A stretch of 64,000 nt of DNA from Methanobacterium spitsbergense (GTDB taxonomy: Archaea; Methanobacteriota; Methanobacteria; Methanobacteriales; Methanobacteriaceae), in the NCBI RefSeq assembly GCF_019931065.1, contig NZ_JAIOUQ010000007.1:319962-383961 (forward strand). Direction: 5' to 3'. Positions 1 to 8,768 of this stretch are shown piece after piece. Below the pieces are notes generated by a model. The model ran no database searches. It had not been told where the DNA came from and saw nothing but the letters and a program-made list of their open reading frames with translations. A program made the translations under genes and the position numbers. The first letter of the stretch is position 1; each line of letters starts with the position of its first letter.

Positions 1-116
1 GTGAGAAACTTTATAAATGAAATCAGAGCATGATAATTTAATTTTTAAAAATATTGTAGTTATCCAATAAAAAAAGGTATCCAATCTACTATATTACATA
101 TATTTAGGGCAATACA

Positions 117-368
117 ATGAATTTTAAAAATAAGAATGTCAAAGAAATTGGAAAGGAGTTTAAAATAGGAGAAAGAACATTTTATCCGGTGGTACAAATT
201 TCAACAATAGAAATGGATAGTTCTTTTTCAGAACAAATTTCTCCAATTGCTTTATTGGTTATTGAACCCTCAATAAAATATATTTTACCATTGACAGAAG
301 AAAAAGTTAATTCAGAAGAGATTATTGACCTTTATCAAAATAGAATCCTAAGCGGAAATAAATTTTAA
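117..368 (+). CDS. Small conserved-looking hypothetical protein
   Basis: This encodes an 83-residue soluble protein with no signal peptide or membrane segment. I do not recognise the family with certainty. The pattern IGERTFYPV followed by a hydrophobic SPIALLVIE strand loosely resembles the core of the GerW/YtfJ fold, in which a '(V/I)G..(T/I)..PV' strand precedes an 'AvlVi' strand, but the glycine-rich segment of that family is missing. No convincing ribosome binding site precedes the ATG; an AT-rich TATA-like stretch lies at about 90-107, so the message could have a very short leader. It stands alone, with no gene downstream on the same strand. Function unknown. Confidence 0.55.
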   Translation: MNFKNKNVKEIGKEFKIGERTFYPVVQISTIEMDSSFSEQISPIALLVIEPSIKYILPLTEEKVNSEEIIDLYQNRILSGNKF

Positions 369-677
369 ACTAAATTTTTTTGCATTTGTATTAAAATTAA
401 CATTATTCTTGTAAATGTTTAGCATTTTTAATAATAGACTCATTTTGTATATCTTATTAATTAAAAATTTATATTATTTAGATACATGTTTACGTCTACA
501 TAGGGCTCATGGTAGCAATTTTAGTTGAAAAAATATTGGAGTTTAACGAAATGCCGAGGAAGAATAAGTAAATGTTCACTTGAGTTGTTGTGTTAACATT
601 AGATGGCATCATGACCAGCATAAATTGAGTGAAATTGAAACACTCCATGTAATAAAAAAAAATAGAATAAAATATTT
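369..677. other. Intergenic region without recognisable gene
   Basis: This stretch of about 310 bases lies between two convergent genes. It holds only short frames, including a 20-codon frame from about 510 that has no ribosome binding site. No tRNA-like fold or strong hairpin was seen. The T-rich sequence at about 375-390 may end transcription of the upstream gene. Confidence 0.4.
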
Positions 678-1169
678 TTAGTCAATTTTCATAAATTCTG
701 AATTGGATGCTCCACATATTGGACATTTTTCTGGGGCATTGTCTTCAACTGTATTTCCGCAAAGGGCACAGACATAATAATCTACTTCAGGAGTGTCATC
801 AAGATTTTCAAGGGCCTTTTGATATAACACGGCGTGTATTTGTTCTACTTTGTTAGCAACTTCAAATGTCCATCTAGCTGCGTCATCTTTCTCTGCTTTT
901 GATTCAGCAATAAAATTTGGATACATCTCTGTGAATTCTTCGGTCTCTCCTGCTATGGCTTCAAGGAGATTTTCTTTTGTTTCGTTTATTCCGCCCGCTA
1001 TTTCAAGATGGTTATGTGCATGCACTGTTTCTGCTTCAGCAGCTGCCCTAAACAATTTTGCAACTTGTTTAAATCCTTCTTTGTCTGCTTTTTTAGCAAA
1101 TGCTAAATATTTTCGGTTTGCCTGTGATTCACCTGCAAATGCTTCCATTAAATTTTCTTTTGAACTCAT
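678..1169 (-). CDS. rbr: Rubrerythrin
   Basis: Rubrerythrin is a non-haem di-iron peroxidase that reduces hydrogen peroxide in the cytoplasm of anaerobes, taking electrons from a rubredoxin-type partner. The 163-residue protein has the ferritin-like four-helix part at about residues 1-130, with the di-iron ligand motifs visible in the helices (AGESQANRKY, AEAETVHAHNH, AGETEEFTEMY, EVANKVEQIHA). It ends in a rubredoxin-like knuckle with two CxxC pairs, CALCG and CPICG. The length is typical of the short rubrerythrins of methanogens. The start ATG is preceded by GAGGGT. It is monocistronic, convergent with the small gene to its left, and is expected to serve oxygen defence. Confidence 0.95.
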   Translation of the reverse strand: MSSKENLMEAFAGESQANRKYLAFAKKADKEGFKQVAKLFRAAAEAETVHAHNHLEIAGGINETKENLLEAIAGETEEFTEMYPNFIAESKAEKDDAARWTFEVANKVEQIHAVLYQKALENLDDTPEVDYYVCALCGNTVEDNAPEKCPICGASNSEFMKID

Positions 1170-1416
1170 ATTGTTACCCTCACAAATTTATCAACATAAA
1201 ATCTTATAAATTTATTATAACTCCATTACTAAAATTTGTTTTGTAACAGAATATCGGTTATAATTTCTAAATATTTTATAAGTGTTGTTTAAAGATTAAT
1301 TTCCCTTAAAAATAGATATAATTCAATATTATGTGGTTTAATTTTAATAATTAATTTCATACTAGTACATTAAGATTTGGTAATTAAAAATAAAAACAAA
1401 TAAAAAAGGAAGAAAA

Positions 1417-1623
1417 TTAGGCTGTTTTAACAGCCATGTCTATATCATCTGCTTTGACAGTTTTTCTTCCAGCGTGTTTTGCAAGCTCTACGGCTTTTTT
1501 AGCTATTTCTTCACCTTTTTCTTCGAGTGATTTGGCTAAAGCCTCTTTTGCATCATCACTTATTCTTTGAGCACCAGCGTTTTTTATGATCCTTCCAACT
1601 GGAGCAATTGGTAATTCGGCCAT
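1417..1623 (-). CDS. Archaeal histone (HMf family)
   Basis: This is a 68-residue histone-fold protein that wraps DNA into archaeal nucleosomes. It begins [17 protein letters not shown] and contains the [10 protein letters not shown] loop, the long central helix, and the C-terminal [14 protein letters not shown] strand-helix typical of HMfA/HMfB and HMt proteins. There is no C-terminal tail. The start is marked by a near-perfect AGGAGGTGA ribosome binding site, consistent with high expression. A TATA-like element with an upstream AAAACCG stretch lies about 40 bases before the ATG. It diverges from cofH. Confidence 0.97.
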   Translation of the reverse strand: MAELPIAPVGRIIKNAGAQRISDDAKEALAKSLEEKGEEIAKKAVELAKHAGRKTVKADDIDMAVKTA

Positions 1624-1740
1624 AATTTCACCTCCTATTTAACCTAGGGATAATTAATATTTAAATTTATCGGTTTTACTCGGATTTTTAGCCATGACTT
1701 ATACAATAATCAATCAATCAATGAGATCATTATGTAACCA

Positions 1741-1776
1741 AAACTTATAAGGTTACTAAGTAAAATATCAAATTCC
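1741..1776 (+). promoter_or_regulatory. cofH promoter, probably leaderless or short-leader transcript
   Basis: A TATA-like CTTATAAGG lies at 1743-1751, about 26-34 bases before the cofH ATG, which is the normal distance from an archaeal TATA box to the transcription start. There is no ribosome binding site between the two. This suggests that cofH is translated from a leaderless or nearly leaderless message, unlike the histone gene on the other side. Confidence 0.5.
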
Positions 1777-2892
1777 ATGTTTGATTTGTTAAACATTGAC
1801 ACCCATATAGAAGAGATACTAGAAAAATCTTTAGAAACCCCGATATCTAATGAAGATGCACTTATACTCATGAATACCACTGGAAGAGAATTTCAAGCTC
1901 TTTTAATTGCTGCAGATGCACGACGCGAAGAGATTGTTGGTGATAAAATTACTTACATTCAGAACTGGAACATTAATTTCACCAATATATGTACTGGAAC
2001 CTGTGGTTTCTGTGCATTTAAAAGGGAAGAAAAAAACAGTGAATCATACTTTTTGAGTACCGATGAAATTGTTAAGAGAGCTGAAACCGCTTGGAATAAT
2101 GGTGCAAATGAAGTGTGTATACAAGGTGGACTTCACCCCAAAGTTGATGCATATTACTATGAAGAACTTTTACAAAAATTGAGATCAGAACTTCCTGACA
2201 TATACATACATGCATTTTCTCCAATGGAAATTTTATATGGGGCAGAAAAATCAGACATATCCATTTCAGAAGAATTAAAAATGCTAAAGAAAGCAGGGTT
2301 AGATTCAATCCCTGGAAATGCAGCTGAGATATTAAACGATGATATCAGGAAAATTCTGTGTCCAAGTAAGATGAACACTGCCAAATGGATTGAAATTGTT
2401 GAAACAGCGCATAAAACTGGGATACCAACAACTTGTACCATGATGTACGGACATATTGAAGAAATAAAACATAGAGTTGAACATATAGACATCCTAAGAA
2501 GTATACAGAAGAGAACTGGTGGATTCACAGAATTCGTGCCATTAACATTTATGCATAAAAATACACAAATTTACAAAGATGGAAAAGCTGCTCCAGGATC
2601 AACCGGAATTGAGGATCTAAAGGTATATGCAGTTTCAAGATTAATGTTTGGAAATATTCTGCCCAATATTCAAGTTTCATGGGTTAAACTAGGGTTTAAA
2701 TTTGCACAAGTTTGTTTAGGTGCCGGTGCAAATGATCTAGGAGGTACATTAGGTGAGGAAAGTATATCCAAATCTGCCGGGGCCCAGCATGGAGTGAGAA
2801 CAAATCCTGCCAATTTTCAAAGGGTAATCCGGAATATGGGAAGAATACCTGCAGAAAGGGATACTTTGTACAAGAATATTCATGTTGTATAA
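1777..2892 (+). CDS. cofH: FO synthase subunit 2 (radical SAM), CofH
   Basis: CofH (5-amino-6-(D-ribitylamino)uracil-L-tyrosine 4-hydroxyphenyl transferase) joins a tyrosine-derived fragment to the ribityl-uracil precursor. CofG then closes the deazaflavin ring to give FO, the chromophore of coenzyme F420, the main hydride carrier of methanogenesis. The 371-residue protein has the radical-SAM motif C72-x3-C76-x2-C79 (CTGTCGFC), the strand with [10 protein letters not shown], and the C-terminal domain with GANDLGGT and EESISKSAG, all typical of CofH rather than CofG or MqnE. Length is normal. CofG is not in the window. A MarR-type regulator gene starts 14 bases downstream and may be cotranscribed. 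Confidence 0.93.
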   Translation: MFDLLNIDTHIEEILEKSLETPISNEDALILMNTTGREFQALLIAADARREEIVGDKITYIQNWNINFTNICTGTCGFCAFKREEKNSESYFLSTDEIVKRAETAWNNGANEVCIQGGLHPKVDAYYYEELLQKLRSELPDIYIHAFSPMEILYGAEKSDISISEELKMLKKAGLDSIPGNAAEILNDDIRKILCPSKMNTAKWIEIVETAHKTGIPTTCTMMYGHIEEIKHRVEHIDILRSIQKRTGGFTEFVPLTFMHKNTQIYKDGKAAPGSTGIEDLKVYAVSRLMFGNILPNIQVSWVKLGFKFAQVCLGAGANDLGGTLGEESISKSAGAQHGVRTNPANFQRVIRNMGRIPAERDTLYKNIHVV

Positions 2893-2906
2893 TTTCAGTG
2901 GTTAAA

Positions 2907-3389
2907 ATGGAAAACACACAGATCAATCATGAAGTTACATTTAAAATTATGATTCTTATTTTGCGAATTACAAAAAAATTCAATGAATTAGAAAAAATGT
3001 CCATTGATATTGGTTCAGATGAGAAACTTTATCCTTCTGAATTGCATGTTATAGATTCTGTTGCAAATAACTATGGTAATAGTGTAACAGAAATGAGTAA
3101 AAAATTTGGTATTACCAAAGGAGCAGTTTCACAAGTTGTAAACAAACTTTTTGATAAAGGATTTCTTAAAAAAGATAAAAAAAACGGTAATGCTAAGGAA
3201 ATTGTTCTGTCACTCACTGAAAAAGGTTGGAAAGCATTTTACATTATGGATGAAGTACATAAACAAATGGAAGAGGAATTTTTCGGTTATATGGAGGGTA
3301 TTGAAGAAGAAAAATTAGAATCATTCATTGAAATTATGGGTAAGATTGAAGAATTCATAGATACTTTTTTAAAACATGAATTATTATAA
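2907..3389 (+). CDS. MarR-family transcriptional regulator
   Basis: This is a winged-helix DNA-binding protein of 160 residues. The recognition region SVTEMSKKFGITKGAVSQVVNKLFDKGFLKK is followed by the wing KKNGNAKEIVLSLTEKGWKAF, and helices at both ends form the dimer interface. I chose the ATG at 2907, which has a GTGGT ribosome binding site, over an in-frame GTG nine bases upstream that lies inside that site. It begins 14 bases after cofH and is followed by an interrupted acetyltransferase gene. MarR regulators commonly control neighbouring genes, so the target may be that acetyltransferase or cofH itself; this is inference. Confidence 0.85.
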   Translation: MENTQINHEVTFKIMILILRITKKFNELEKMSIDIGSDEKLYPSELHVIDSVANNYGNSVTEMSKKFGITKGAVSQVVNKLFDKGFLKKDKKNGNAKEIVLSLTEKGWKAFYIMDEVHKQMEEEFFGYMEGIEEEKLESFIEIMGKIEEFIDTFLKHELL

Positions 3390-3424
3390 CATAGTTTAGC
3401 TACTAAACTTTATGAGGTTATACT

Positions 3425-3994
3425 ATGTCTGTTAAATCTATTTTTATAGAACATTTTACACATGGACCAATATCTGAACATTTTAAGAAACATGGAACAA
3501 TTTTTTTAGATAAAAATTCAACAAATACTGTTTTGACGTATTATGGAACTGCTGAAATAAAGAAATTCACACTAGGGGATATCGATGAATGTGTTGAATT
3601 ATACAAAGATGTATTCTCTTCAGATCCCTGGAATGATGATTGGATATCTATTGATCAAGTAAGAACTTATTTTAATGAACTAATTGAAAATCCTGTTTTT
3701 GAGGGTTTTGTTGCCTATGAAAAATCCAAATTGGTTGGAGCATGTTTTGGTCATAAACGTTCATGGTGGACTGGAAATGATTTTTTTATAGACGAATTAT
3801 TTGTTGCGAATGAAATGCAGTGAAATGGAATTGGAACTAAGTTACTTGATTATGTTGAATGCAACCGAGCAACCGATGATTGCAATCGTTTAATCCTGTT
3901 GACCAATATAGATTTACCTGCAGAAGAGTTTTATCTTAAAAAAGGATTTAAGACCAATAATAATAGGATAATAATGGACAAAAAAATTGTATAA
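3425..3994 (+). pseudogene. GNAT-family N-acetyltransferase interrupted by one in-frame TGA
   Basis: The reading frame encodes a 189-residue GNAT acetyltransferase if one TGA at 3821-3823 is ignored. The upstream 132 residues hold the N-terminal part and the strand before the acetyl-CoA site (GNDFFIDELFVANEMQ). The frame resumes at once with NGIGTKLLDYVE, which is the acetyl-CoA binding motif A (normally R/K-G-x-G-x-G/A-T-x-L), and runs to a natural stop at 3992-3994 with the usual 'FYLKKGF' ending. The TGA sits where a basic or glycine residue is expected, so a single base change would explain it. Selenocysteine is not known from Methanobacteriales. It is either a recent pseudogene or a sequence error. 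The start has GAGGT upstream. Confidence 0.85.
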
Positions 3995-4007
3995 ATTATT
4001 TAAATAA

Positions 4008-4358
4008 TTAAAATTTTCTTATAACAATTTTATCATCATTTTCAACATCAAAAAAGAGTTCAAGATTATCTTTTATCTTTCCTATGTTATTTACATCTGA
4101 TGCAGGTTGTGATCCACCATAAAATATACAAAACGCAGATCCTGGAGGCCAATAGGATAGATCTCCCTTTTCAGTTGTTGAACTGGGATTTTCATAGTCC
4201 AATTTTAATGGAACATCGAAATATATTTCATGGAGCCATAGATTAGCTTCCCCTTCAAGAGGGAGGTTTTCATAGATCGTTCTTGCAGTATATGGGTTTC
4301 TGTTATCAAGAATAGCTTTAACTTTTCCTTTTCCAATCACTTCTATTTCTATTTCCAT
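4008..4358 (-). CDS. Cyclophilin-like fold protein (PF04126/TM1367-type)
   Basis: The 116-residue protein has the motifs of the small cyclophilin-like family found in archaea and Thermotoga: an N-terminal GKGKVKAIL strand, NPYTARTIYENLPLEGEAN, GDLSYWPPGSAFCIFYG, and an acidic C-terminus ending in KIVIRKF. Members share the cyclophilin barrel but their biochemical role is not established. A GGGAGG ribosome binding site precedes the start. It lies 41 bases upstream of deoC on the same strand, in convergent orientation to the acetyltransferase gene. The fold assignment is fairly secure; the function is unknown. Confidence 0.8.
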   Translation of the reverse strand: MEIEIEVIGKGKVKAILDNRNPYTARTIYENLPLEGEANLWLHEIYFDVPLKLDYENPSSTTEKGDLSYWPPGSAFCIFYGGSQPASDVNNIGKIKDNLELFFDVENDDKIVIRKF

Positions 4359-4399
4359 TGTATTCCTCCCATATAGTTTCTGTAATAATAATTTAGAAA

Positions 4400-5074
4400 T
4401 TATTTATGTATAGTCTTTTCCAGTTCTTTCATTATTGCTGGTCCAGTGGAAGTCCCAATTTTTGATGCTCCTGCATTAATCATATCAAGTACAGTATTAA
4501 GGTGTCTAATCCCTCCTGATGCTTTAACGCCCATATCATGCCCTACTGTTTCTCTTATAAGTGATATATCTTGGATATTTGCTCCAGGATATCCAATCCC
4601 TGTAGATGTTTTAATATAATCTGCTCCAGCTTCCATTGAAATGTTACAAGCCCTTATTTTTTCACTATTTGTTAATAATGCTGTTTCTAATATAACTTTC
4701 ACAACCATCCCATCTGCTGATTCGACTACACCTTCGATATCTCTTTTAACAAGTGAATCTGCACATGATTTCAATGCCCCAATATTCATGACCATGTCCA
4801 GTTCTACTGCGCCATCTTCTACGGCTACAAGGGCTTCGAATGCTTTTATTTCAGATTTATTTGCTCCAAATGGAAATCCAATTACAGAACAGACATTTAC
4901 ATCATTTGATTTCAGAATTTCATGGGCTAATGCCACATTTGTTGGTGTAACACATGCAGATGAGAAATTGTATTCCATAGCATCATTACAAAGGTTATTT
5001 ATATCTTTTACAGTTGCATTTGGTTTTATATTTGTATGGTCTATCATTGAAGCCAATTTTTCAGGGGATATCAA
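4400..5074 (-). CDS. deoC: Deoxyribose-phosphate aldolase
   Basis: DeoC cleaves 2-deoxyribose 5-phosphate to glyceraldehyde 3-phosphate and acetaldehyde, a step in deoxynucleoside breakdown; in archaea it may also run in the synthetic direction. The TIM-barrel protein shows the Schiff-base lysine K155 in YIKTSTG and the second active-site lysine K184 in GVKASGGI, plus [10 protein letters not shown] place the start at a TTG (5074), which has AAGGAG eight bases upstream; an earlier in-frame TTG would overlap that site. This gives 224 residues, the usual size. elp3 starts further upstream on the same strand, 40 bases away. Confidence 0.95.
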   Translation of the reverse strand: MISPEKLASMIDHTNIKPNATVKDINNLCNDAMEYNFSSACVTPTNVALAHEILKSNDVNVCSVIGFPFGANKSEIKAFEALVAVEDGAVELDMVMNIGALKSCADSLVKRDIEGVVESADGMVVKVILETALLTNSEKIRACNISMEAGADYIKTSTGIGYPGANIQDISLIRETVGHDMGVKASGGIRHLNTVLDMINAGASKIGTSTGPAIMKELEKTIHK

Positions 5075-5114
5075 ATAGATCAACTCCTTAATTTTGGTTT
5101 ATAAGAGAATTATA

Positions 5115-6746
5115 TTACTTAATTATTTTGGACATGTAAGGGCCTTCCCTTTCGTAACCAAATTTTCTGTAATAGTTACGGGCCCCAACGCCACTTATTA
5201 TGAGCATTTTATTCTTATCATAATTTTCTGAAGCTATTTTTTCAGCTTCAAATAGTAATTCTTCTCCATATCCCATATGTTGCCATAGTTCATTTTTTTT
5301 CTGACCTAATTCAGCCATTTGACCGTAAACATGAAGTTCTCTAATAATGGCCGTTTTCGAGGTTACTTCCATTCTATGGGCTTTAAGAGAAGGTATTCTC
5401 AATCTTAGAAATCCAATTAATATGTCATTTTTAGGATCTTCCTTGGATAAGAAAATTTCAAGACCCTTACCAGCATTATATTCCTCTTTCATAAGTTTTA
5501 TTTTTCCAAAGTCGGGATTAATACCTAGAATATCTTGATGACCCACTTCCCTGCATCTTATGCACTGACATTTTACATGTTCTAGGGCTAGTTTTTGGTA
5601 AACAAGTTCACCAAGATTAGATTTTTTAACACCCGCCTCAATTAATTGTGAAGGTATGTCGCGCTGAATCCTCATAGTTCTAACCCATTTTGGAAGCATT
5701 TTTTTAACATTAACAATTAGATCAACAGCTTCCTCAGTTGTGTATGGTGTGTAATCACCTTTCTGCCATAATTCATGGATTTTAGATCCTTGGGTAACGA
5801 GACACGGATATATTTTCAACATATCCGGTTTGAAGTTCTCATCTTTGAATATCCTACGAAATATCCTCAGGTCTCTTTCAGGGTCTGAGTATAATCCTGG
5901 CATTAAGTGCATTGCAACTTTAATTCCAGAATCTCTTAATATTCTAGAAGATTCAATAACATCATTAATCCTATGCCCCCGTTCGATACGTTTATAAATA
6001 AAGTTATAGATGGTTTGGACACCAAGTTCTACCCTTGTAACTCCCATCTGGAGCATTCGATCAATATCTTCAATTTTAGCATAATCTGGACGGGTTTCAA
6101 ATGTCATACCTACACATCTTACAGGAGACTGTTCATTGGTGATTTGTGCTTCTTCCAAGTATTTGAATTTTGAGGGGATCTTTAAATCTCCATTCTTACG
6201 AATTTCAATATGTCTATCTAGATTTTCAATTCCAAAATCGTTCATTGCTTCAATACAACGTGTTACAAACCATTCCTGGTAGCATAGGAAATAGGAGGAG
6301 AATGTTCCACCCATGATTATGAGTTCGATCTTATCCAGTGGATGTCCAATACTTTCAAGTTGTGACAGTCTATTGTAAGTCTGTTTGTAGGGGTCGAAAT
6401 CATACATACGAGCTCTAAGTGCGGCAGGTTCTTCTCCAGTATAACTTGGAGGGGCAATATCACTTTCAGGACAGTATGTACATCTTCCATGGGGACATTT
6501 ATGTGGTTTACACATTACTGCAACTACTGCAACTCCCGAAATTGTTCTAGTTGGCTTTTTACGAATAATAGGAGATATTTCCGTTCTTTCAGAAGGGGTA
6601 GCATTTTCAAGTATTAAAGAGTTGCTCATAAATTCCATTAGTTTAAAATCTCGACAAGCCTTCAACTTAAGCTTTTCTAGGTCTTTTTTTGTTTTAACTT
6701 TCCCCTCCATTATTTCGTTGATTATGAACCTACAAGCATCTTTCAT
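5115..6746 (-). CDS. elp3: tRNA uridine(34) acetyltransferase Elp3
   Basis: Elp3 forms the 5-carboxymethyl group on wobble uridine 34 of tRNA, using a radical-SAM domain and an acetyl-CoA binding domain. The 543-residue protein has the cluster motif C79-x9-C89-x2-C92 within [16 protein letters not shown], the radical-SAM barrel to about residue 370 ([28 protein letters not shown]), a linker with [10 protein letters not shown], and a C-terminal GNAT domain with [16 protein letters not shown] and [15 protein letters not shown]. Archaeal Elp3 works alone, without other Elongator subunits. An AAGGAG site precedes the start. Probably cotranscribed with deoC downstream. Confidence 0.96.
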   Translation of the reverse strand: MKDACRFIINEIMEGKVKTKKDLEKLKLKACRDFKLMEFMSNSLILENATPSERTEISPIIRKKPTRTISGVAVVAVMCKPHKCPHGRCTYCPESDIAPPSYTGEEPAALRARMYDFDPYKQTYNRLSQLESIGHPLDKIELIIMGGTFSSYFLCYQEWFVTRCIEAMNDFGIENLDRHIEIRKNGDLKIPSKFKYLEEAQITNEQSPVRCVGMTFETRPDYAKIEDIDRMLQMGVTRVELGVQTIYNFIYKRIERGHRINDVIESSRILRDSGIKVAMHLMPGLYSDPERDLRIFRRIFKDENFKPDMLKIYPCLVTQGSKIHELWQKGDYTPYTTEEAVDLIVNVKKMLPKWVRTMRIQRDIPSQLIEAGVKKSNLGELVYQKLALEHVKCQCIRCREVGHQDILGINPDFGKIKLMKEEYNAGKGLEIFLSKEDPKNDILIGFLRLRIPSLKAHRMEVTSKTAIIRELHVYGQMAELGQKKNELWQHMGYGEELLFEAEKIASENYDKNKMLIISGVGARNYYRKFGYEREGPYMSKIIK

Positions 6747-6901
6747 ATAAAAATCTCCTTATTTAGTATGGTTAAATTAGATTATAATAATGGTAAGTAT
6801 TTATTAACTATTTTTCTATTCATCTATTATCAATAAATTTTTTATTTAGTTAAAGATATTTGGATTCAGATTATTATTTAAAAATAAATTTAGATTAAGT
6901 A

Positions 6902-7957
6902 TTAATCTAATTTAGGTTCTTTCTTATCGAGTATTTTTGTTATATCAGTTTTTGATATTATTCCTACAAGCTCGCCATTTTCAATTACAGGCAAACGTCC
7001 AATATTATTTCTATTGAGTTTTCCAATTGTTTCAACAAGATTTTCATTTGGATCAGATATTATCATTTCGGTGCTCATTATTTCTTTGATCAGCATGTCC
7101 CGATTATTTTCTGGTATCTTTGATACATCATGAAATGTGATAATTCCAATTAACTTTCCATCCTCTGTTATTGGATATCCCATATGTTTTTCACGGAACA
7201 TTATTTTCAAAGTTTCTTGTACAGAATTATCTGGATTTAATGTATGGACATCTGATGTCATTATGTCTTTTACCTTTTCATCTCCCAAAAGTGTAGAAAC
7301 CACAACCGATCTATACTCTCCTTCAGCACCTAGATAAACAAATATAGCTACCAGTATTAATAGAAAATTAAAAAAAACTCCAATAACCGCCATTATTATT
7401 GCAAATTGTTTACCAATAGTTGCAGCAAGTTTTGTCGCTTTTATGAAATCCATTCTTTCAGCTAAAAATGCTCTTAAAATCCTTCCACCATCCATTGGAA
7501 ATGCAGGAAGAAGATTAAACAAACCTAGAAGTAAGTTGACAACTGTGAAATAGTACAATGCTCCTGAAAGTATAGCTGAAAGAAAGGTTCCAAATATTAT
7601 GAGGATAGCAAATGTAATTACAGCAATAATTAAATTAGAAACAGGACCTGCCAAGGCAATTCTCAATTCTTTTGCGGGTTCTTTGGGTATTTCTTCCATT
7701 TCAGAGATACCACCAATTGGAAGCAAAACTATCCTTTGAATTTTAATACCATAACGTTTTGCAATATAAGAATGGCTCAACTCATGTATTACTACTGTAG
7801 CAAAAATTAAAGTTATTAATACAGCGGTTAAAATATTTACAGAAGGAATTAAATTAAAAAGAGCTATAATGTAAATTAACAACATGAGGACTAGGAATGA
7901 TATGTGAAGTTCCACGGGTATTCCAAATATACTAAATATCTTAAATGAGTACTTCAT
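6902..7957 (-). CDS. Site-2-type membrane metalloprotease with two CBS domains (M50B)
   Basis: This is an intramembrane zinc protease of the S2P family. The 351-residue protein has several transmembrane segments in residues 10-220, the zinc motif HELSH at H58-E59-xx-H62 within a membrane segment, and the third ligand in NLLPAFPMDGG (D156). Two CBS domains occupy about residues 225-345 and probably sense adenine nucleotides. Such proteases cleave membrane-anchored substrates such as anti-sigma or regulator proteins in bacteria; the archaeal substrates are not known. It is monocistronic and divergent from the PRC-barrel gene. Confidence 0.93.
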   Translation of the reverse strand: MKYSFKIFSIFGIPVELHISFLVLMLLIYIIALFNLIPSVNILTAVLITLIFATVVIHELSHSYIAKRYGIKIQRIVLLPIGGISEMEEIPKEPAKELRIALAGPVSNLIIAVITFAILIIFGTFLSAILSGALYYFTVVNLLLGLFNLLPAFPMDGGRILRAFLAERMDFIKATKLAATIGKQFAIIMAVIGVFFNFLLILVAIFVYLGAEGEYRSVVVSTLLGDEKVKDIMTSDVHTLNPDNSVQETLKIMFREKHMGYPITEDGKLIGIITFHDVSKIPENNRDMLIKEIMSTEMIISDPNENLVETIGKLNRNNIGRLPVIENGELVGIISKTDITKILDKKEPKLD

Positions 7958-8100
7958 TTTTCACGATCCAAAACTTTAGACTGATATTATTATTTGTAAA
8001 GTTAAACTATTAATATTAGGAACATCATCAATTAACTTTTTAAGAATTTCCTTAAAAAATTAAATAAAACAAAAAATAGATAATAAATAAAGGTGTTTTA

Positions 8101-8334
8101 ATGAAGGTTAGTGAATTTCTAGGAACAAAAGTTTTAGATAAAAACGCTGTAGAAATAGGTAAAGTTTCTGATATGATTGTGGATCCTCTAGCGGGTCAAA
8201 TAAATATTATAACCATATCTGCTGGTGAATTTGGCATAAGAAAAAAAGATATTGAGATTAAACCCAATGAAATAGCTGTACTTGGCGATTATCTTCTCCT
8301 AAATATTGAAAAATCAGATATAGATGTTGATTAA
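8101..8334 (+). CDS. PRC-barrel domain protein
   Basis: The 77-residue protein is a single PRC-barrel: KVSEFLGTKVLDKNAVEIGKV, then DPLAGQINIITIS, then the IGDYLLL-type last strand (here LGDYLLLNI). Single PRC-barrel proteins are common in methanogens, and some are thought to associate with the cell-division machinery or RNA processing; no specific role can be given for this copy. AGGTG precedes the ATG by five bases. The next gene starts 51 bases downstream on the same strand, and the two may be expressed together. Confidence 0.88.
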   Translation: MKVSEFLGTKVLDKNAVEIGKVSDMIVDPLAGQINIITISAGEFGIRKKDIEIKPNEIAVLGDYLLLNIEKSDIDVD

Positions 8335-8385
8335 ATTATAAATAATTAAGATCATAATTGTTTTTAAGAAATATGGGGTGATCTT

Positions 8386-8718
8386 GTGCAAGTAAAAGAT
8401 GTAAGGGGAAAACCTATTTTAAAAGGTTTTCAAGTAAGATATGCTGGTACTGGAAGTGCAGGGGAAGCAGTTGATTTTAAATCTGATGATAATGGAACAT
8501 GGGTATTAGTGGACACAACTGATTTATGGTATAATAGCGAATCACTTGAAGTTATGGGTGAATCAGCACACGAAAAATTAAATAAACAATCCAATTATCA
8601 AATAAAAGAAAAACAAGATGTTGATGAGAAAGAAGACATCAAAGGAAAAATCAAAAGATCTAAAGGTAAATTTGAAGATGTTGACATGAGCAACGAACTA
8701 TGTGATGGCGGAGGTTAA
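8386..8718 (+). CDS. DUF2098-like conserved archaeal protein
   Basis: The 110-residue protein starts at a GTG with GGGGTGAT upstream. The first 65 residues form a small beta-rich domain with VGTxVRYxxT-like features (KGFQVRYAGTGSAGEAVDF, NGTWVLVDTTDLWYNSESL), which is the pattern of the methanogen family DUF2098. The rest is a charged, probably disordered tail rich in lysine and glutamate that ends in CDGGG. No function is known for the family. It follows the PRC-barrel gene on the same strand. Confidence 0.7.
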   Translation: MQVKDVRGKPILKGFQVRYAGTGSAGEAVDFKSDDNGTWVLVDTTDLWYNSESLEVMGESAHEKLNKQSNYQIKEKQDVDEKEDIKGKIKRSKGKFEDVDMSNELCDGGG

Positions 8719-8768
8719 TTAACATTAATACCTTATTATTTTCATTGCAGATGTTAATTGAAGGGATT

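Noticed and set aside
3821..3823. The in-frame TGA as a selenocysteine codon
   Set aside because: It sits in the acetyl-CoA loop of a GNAT protein where a basic or glycine residue is expected, no archaeal SECIS-like hairpin was seen after the gene, and selenoprotein synthesis is not known in Methanobacteriales.
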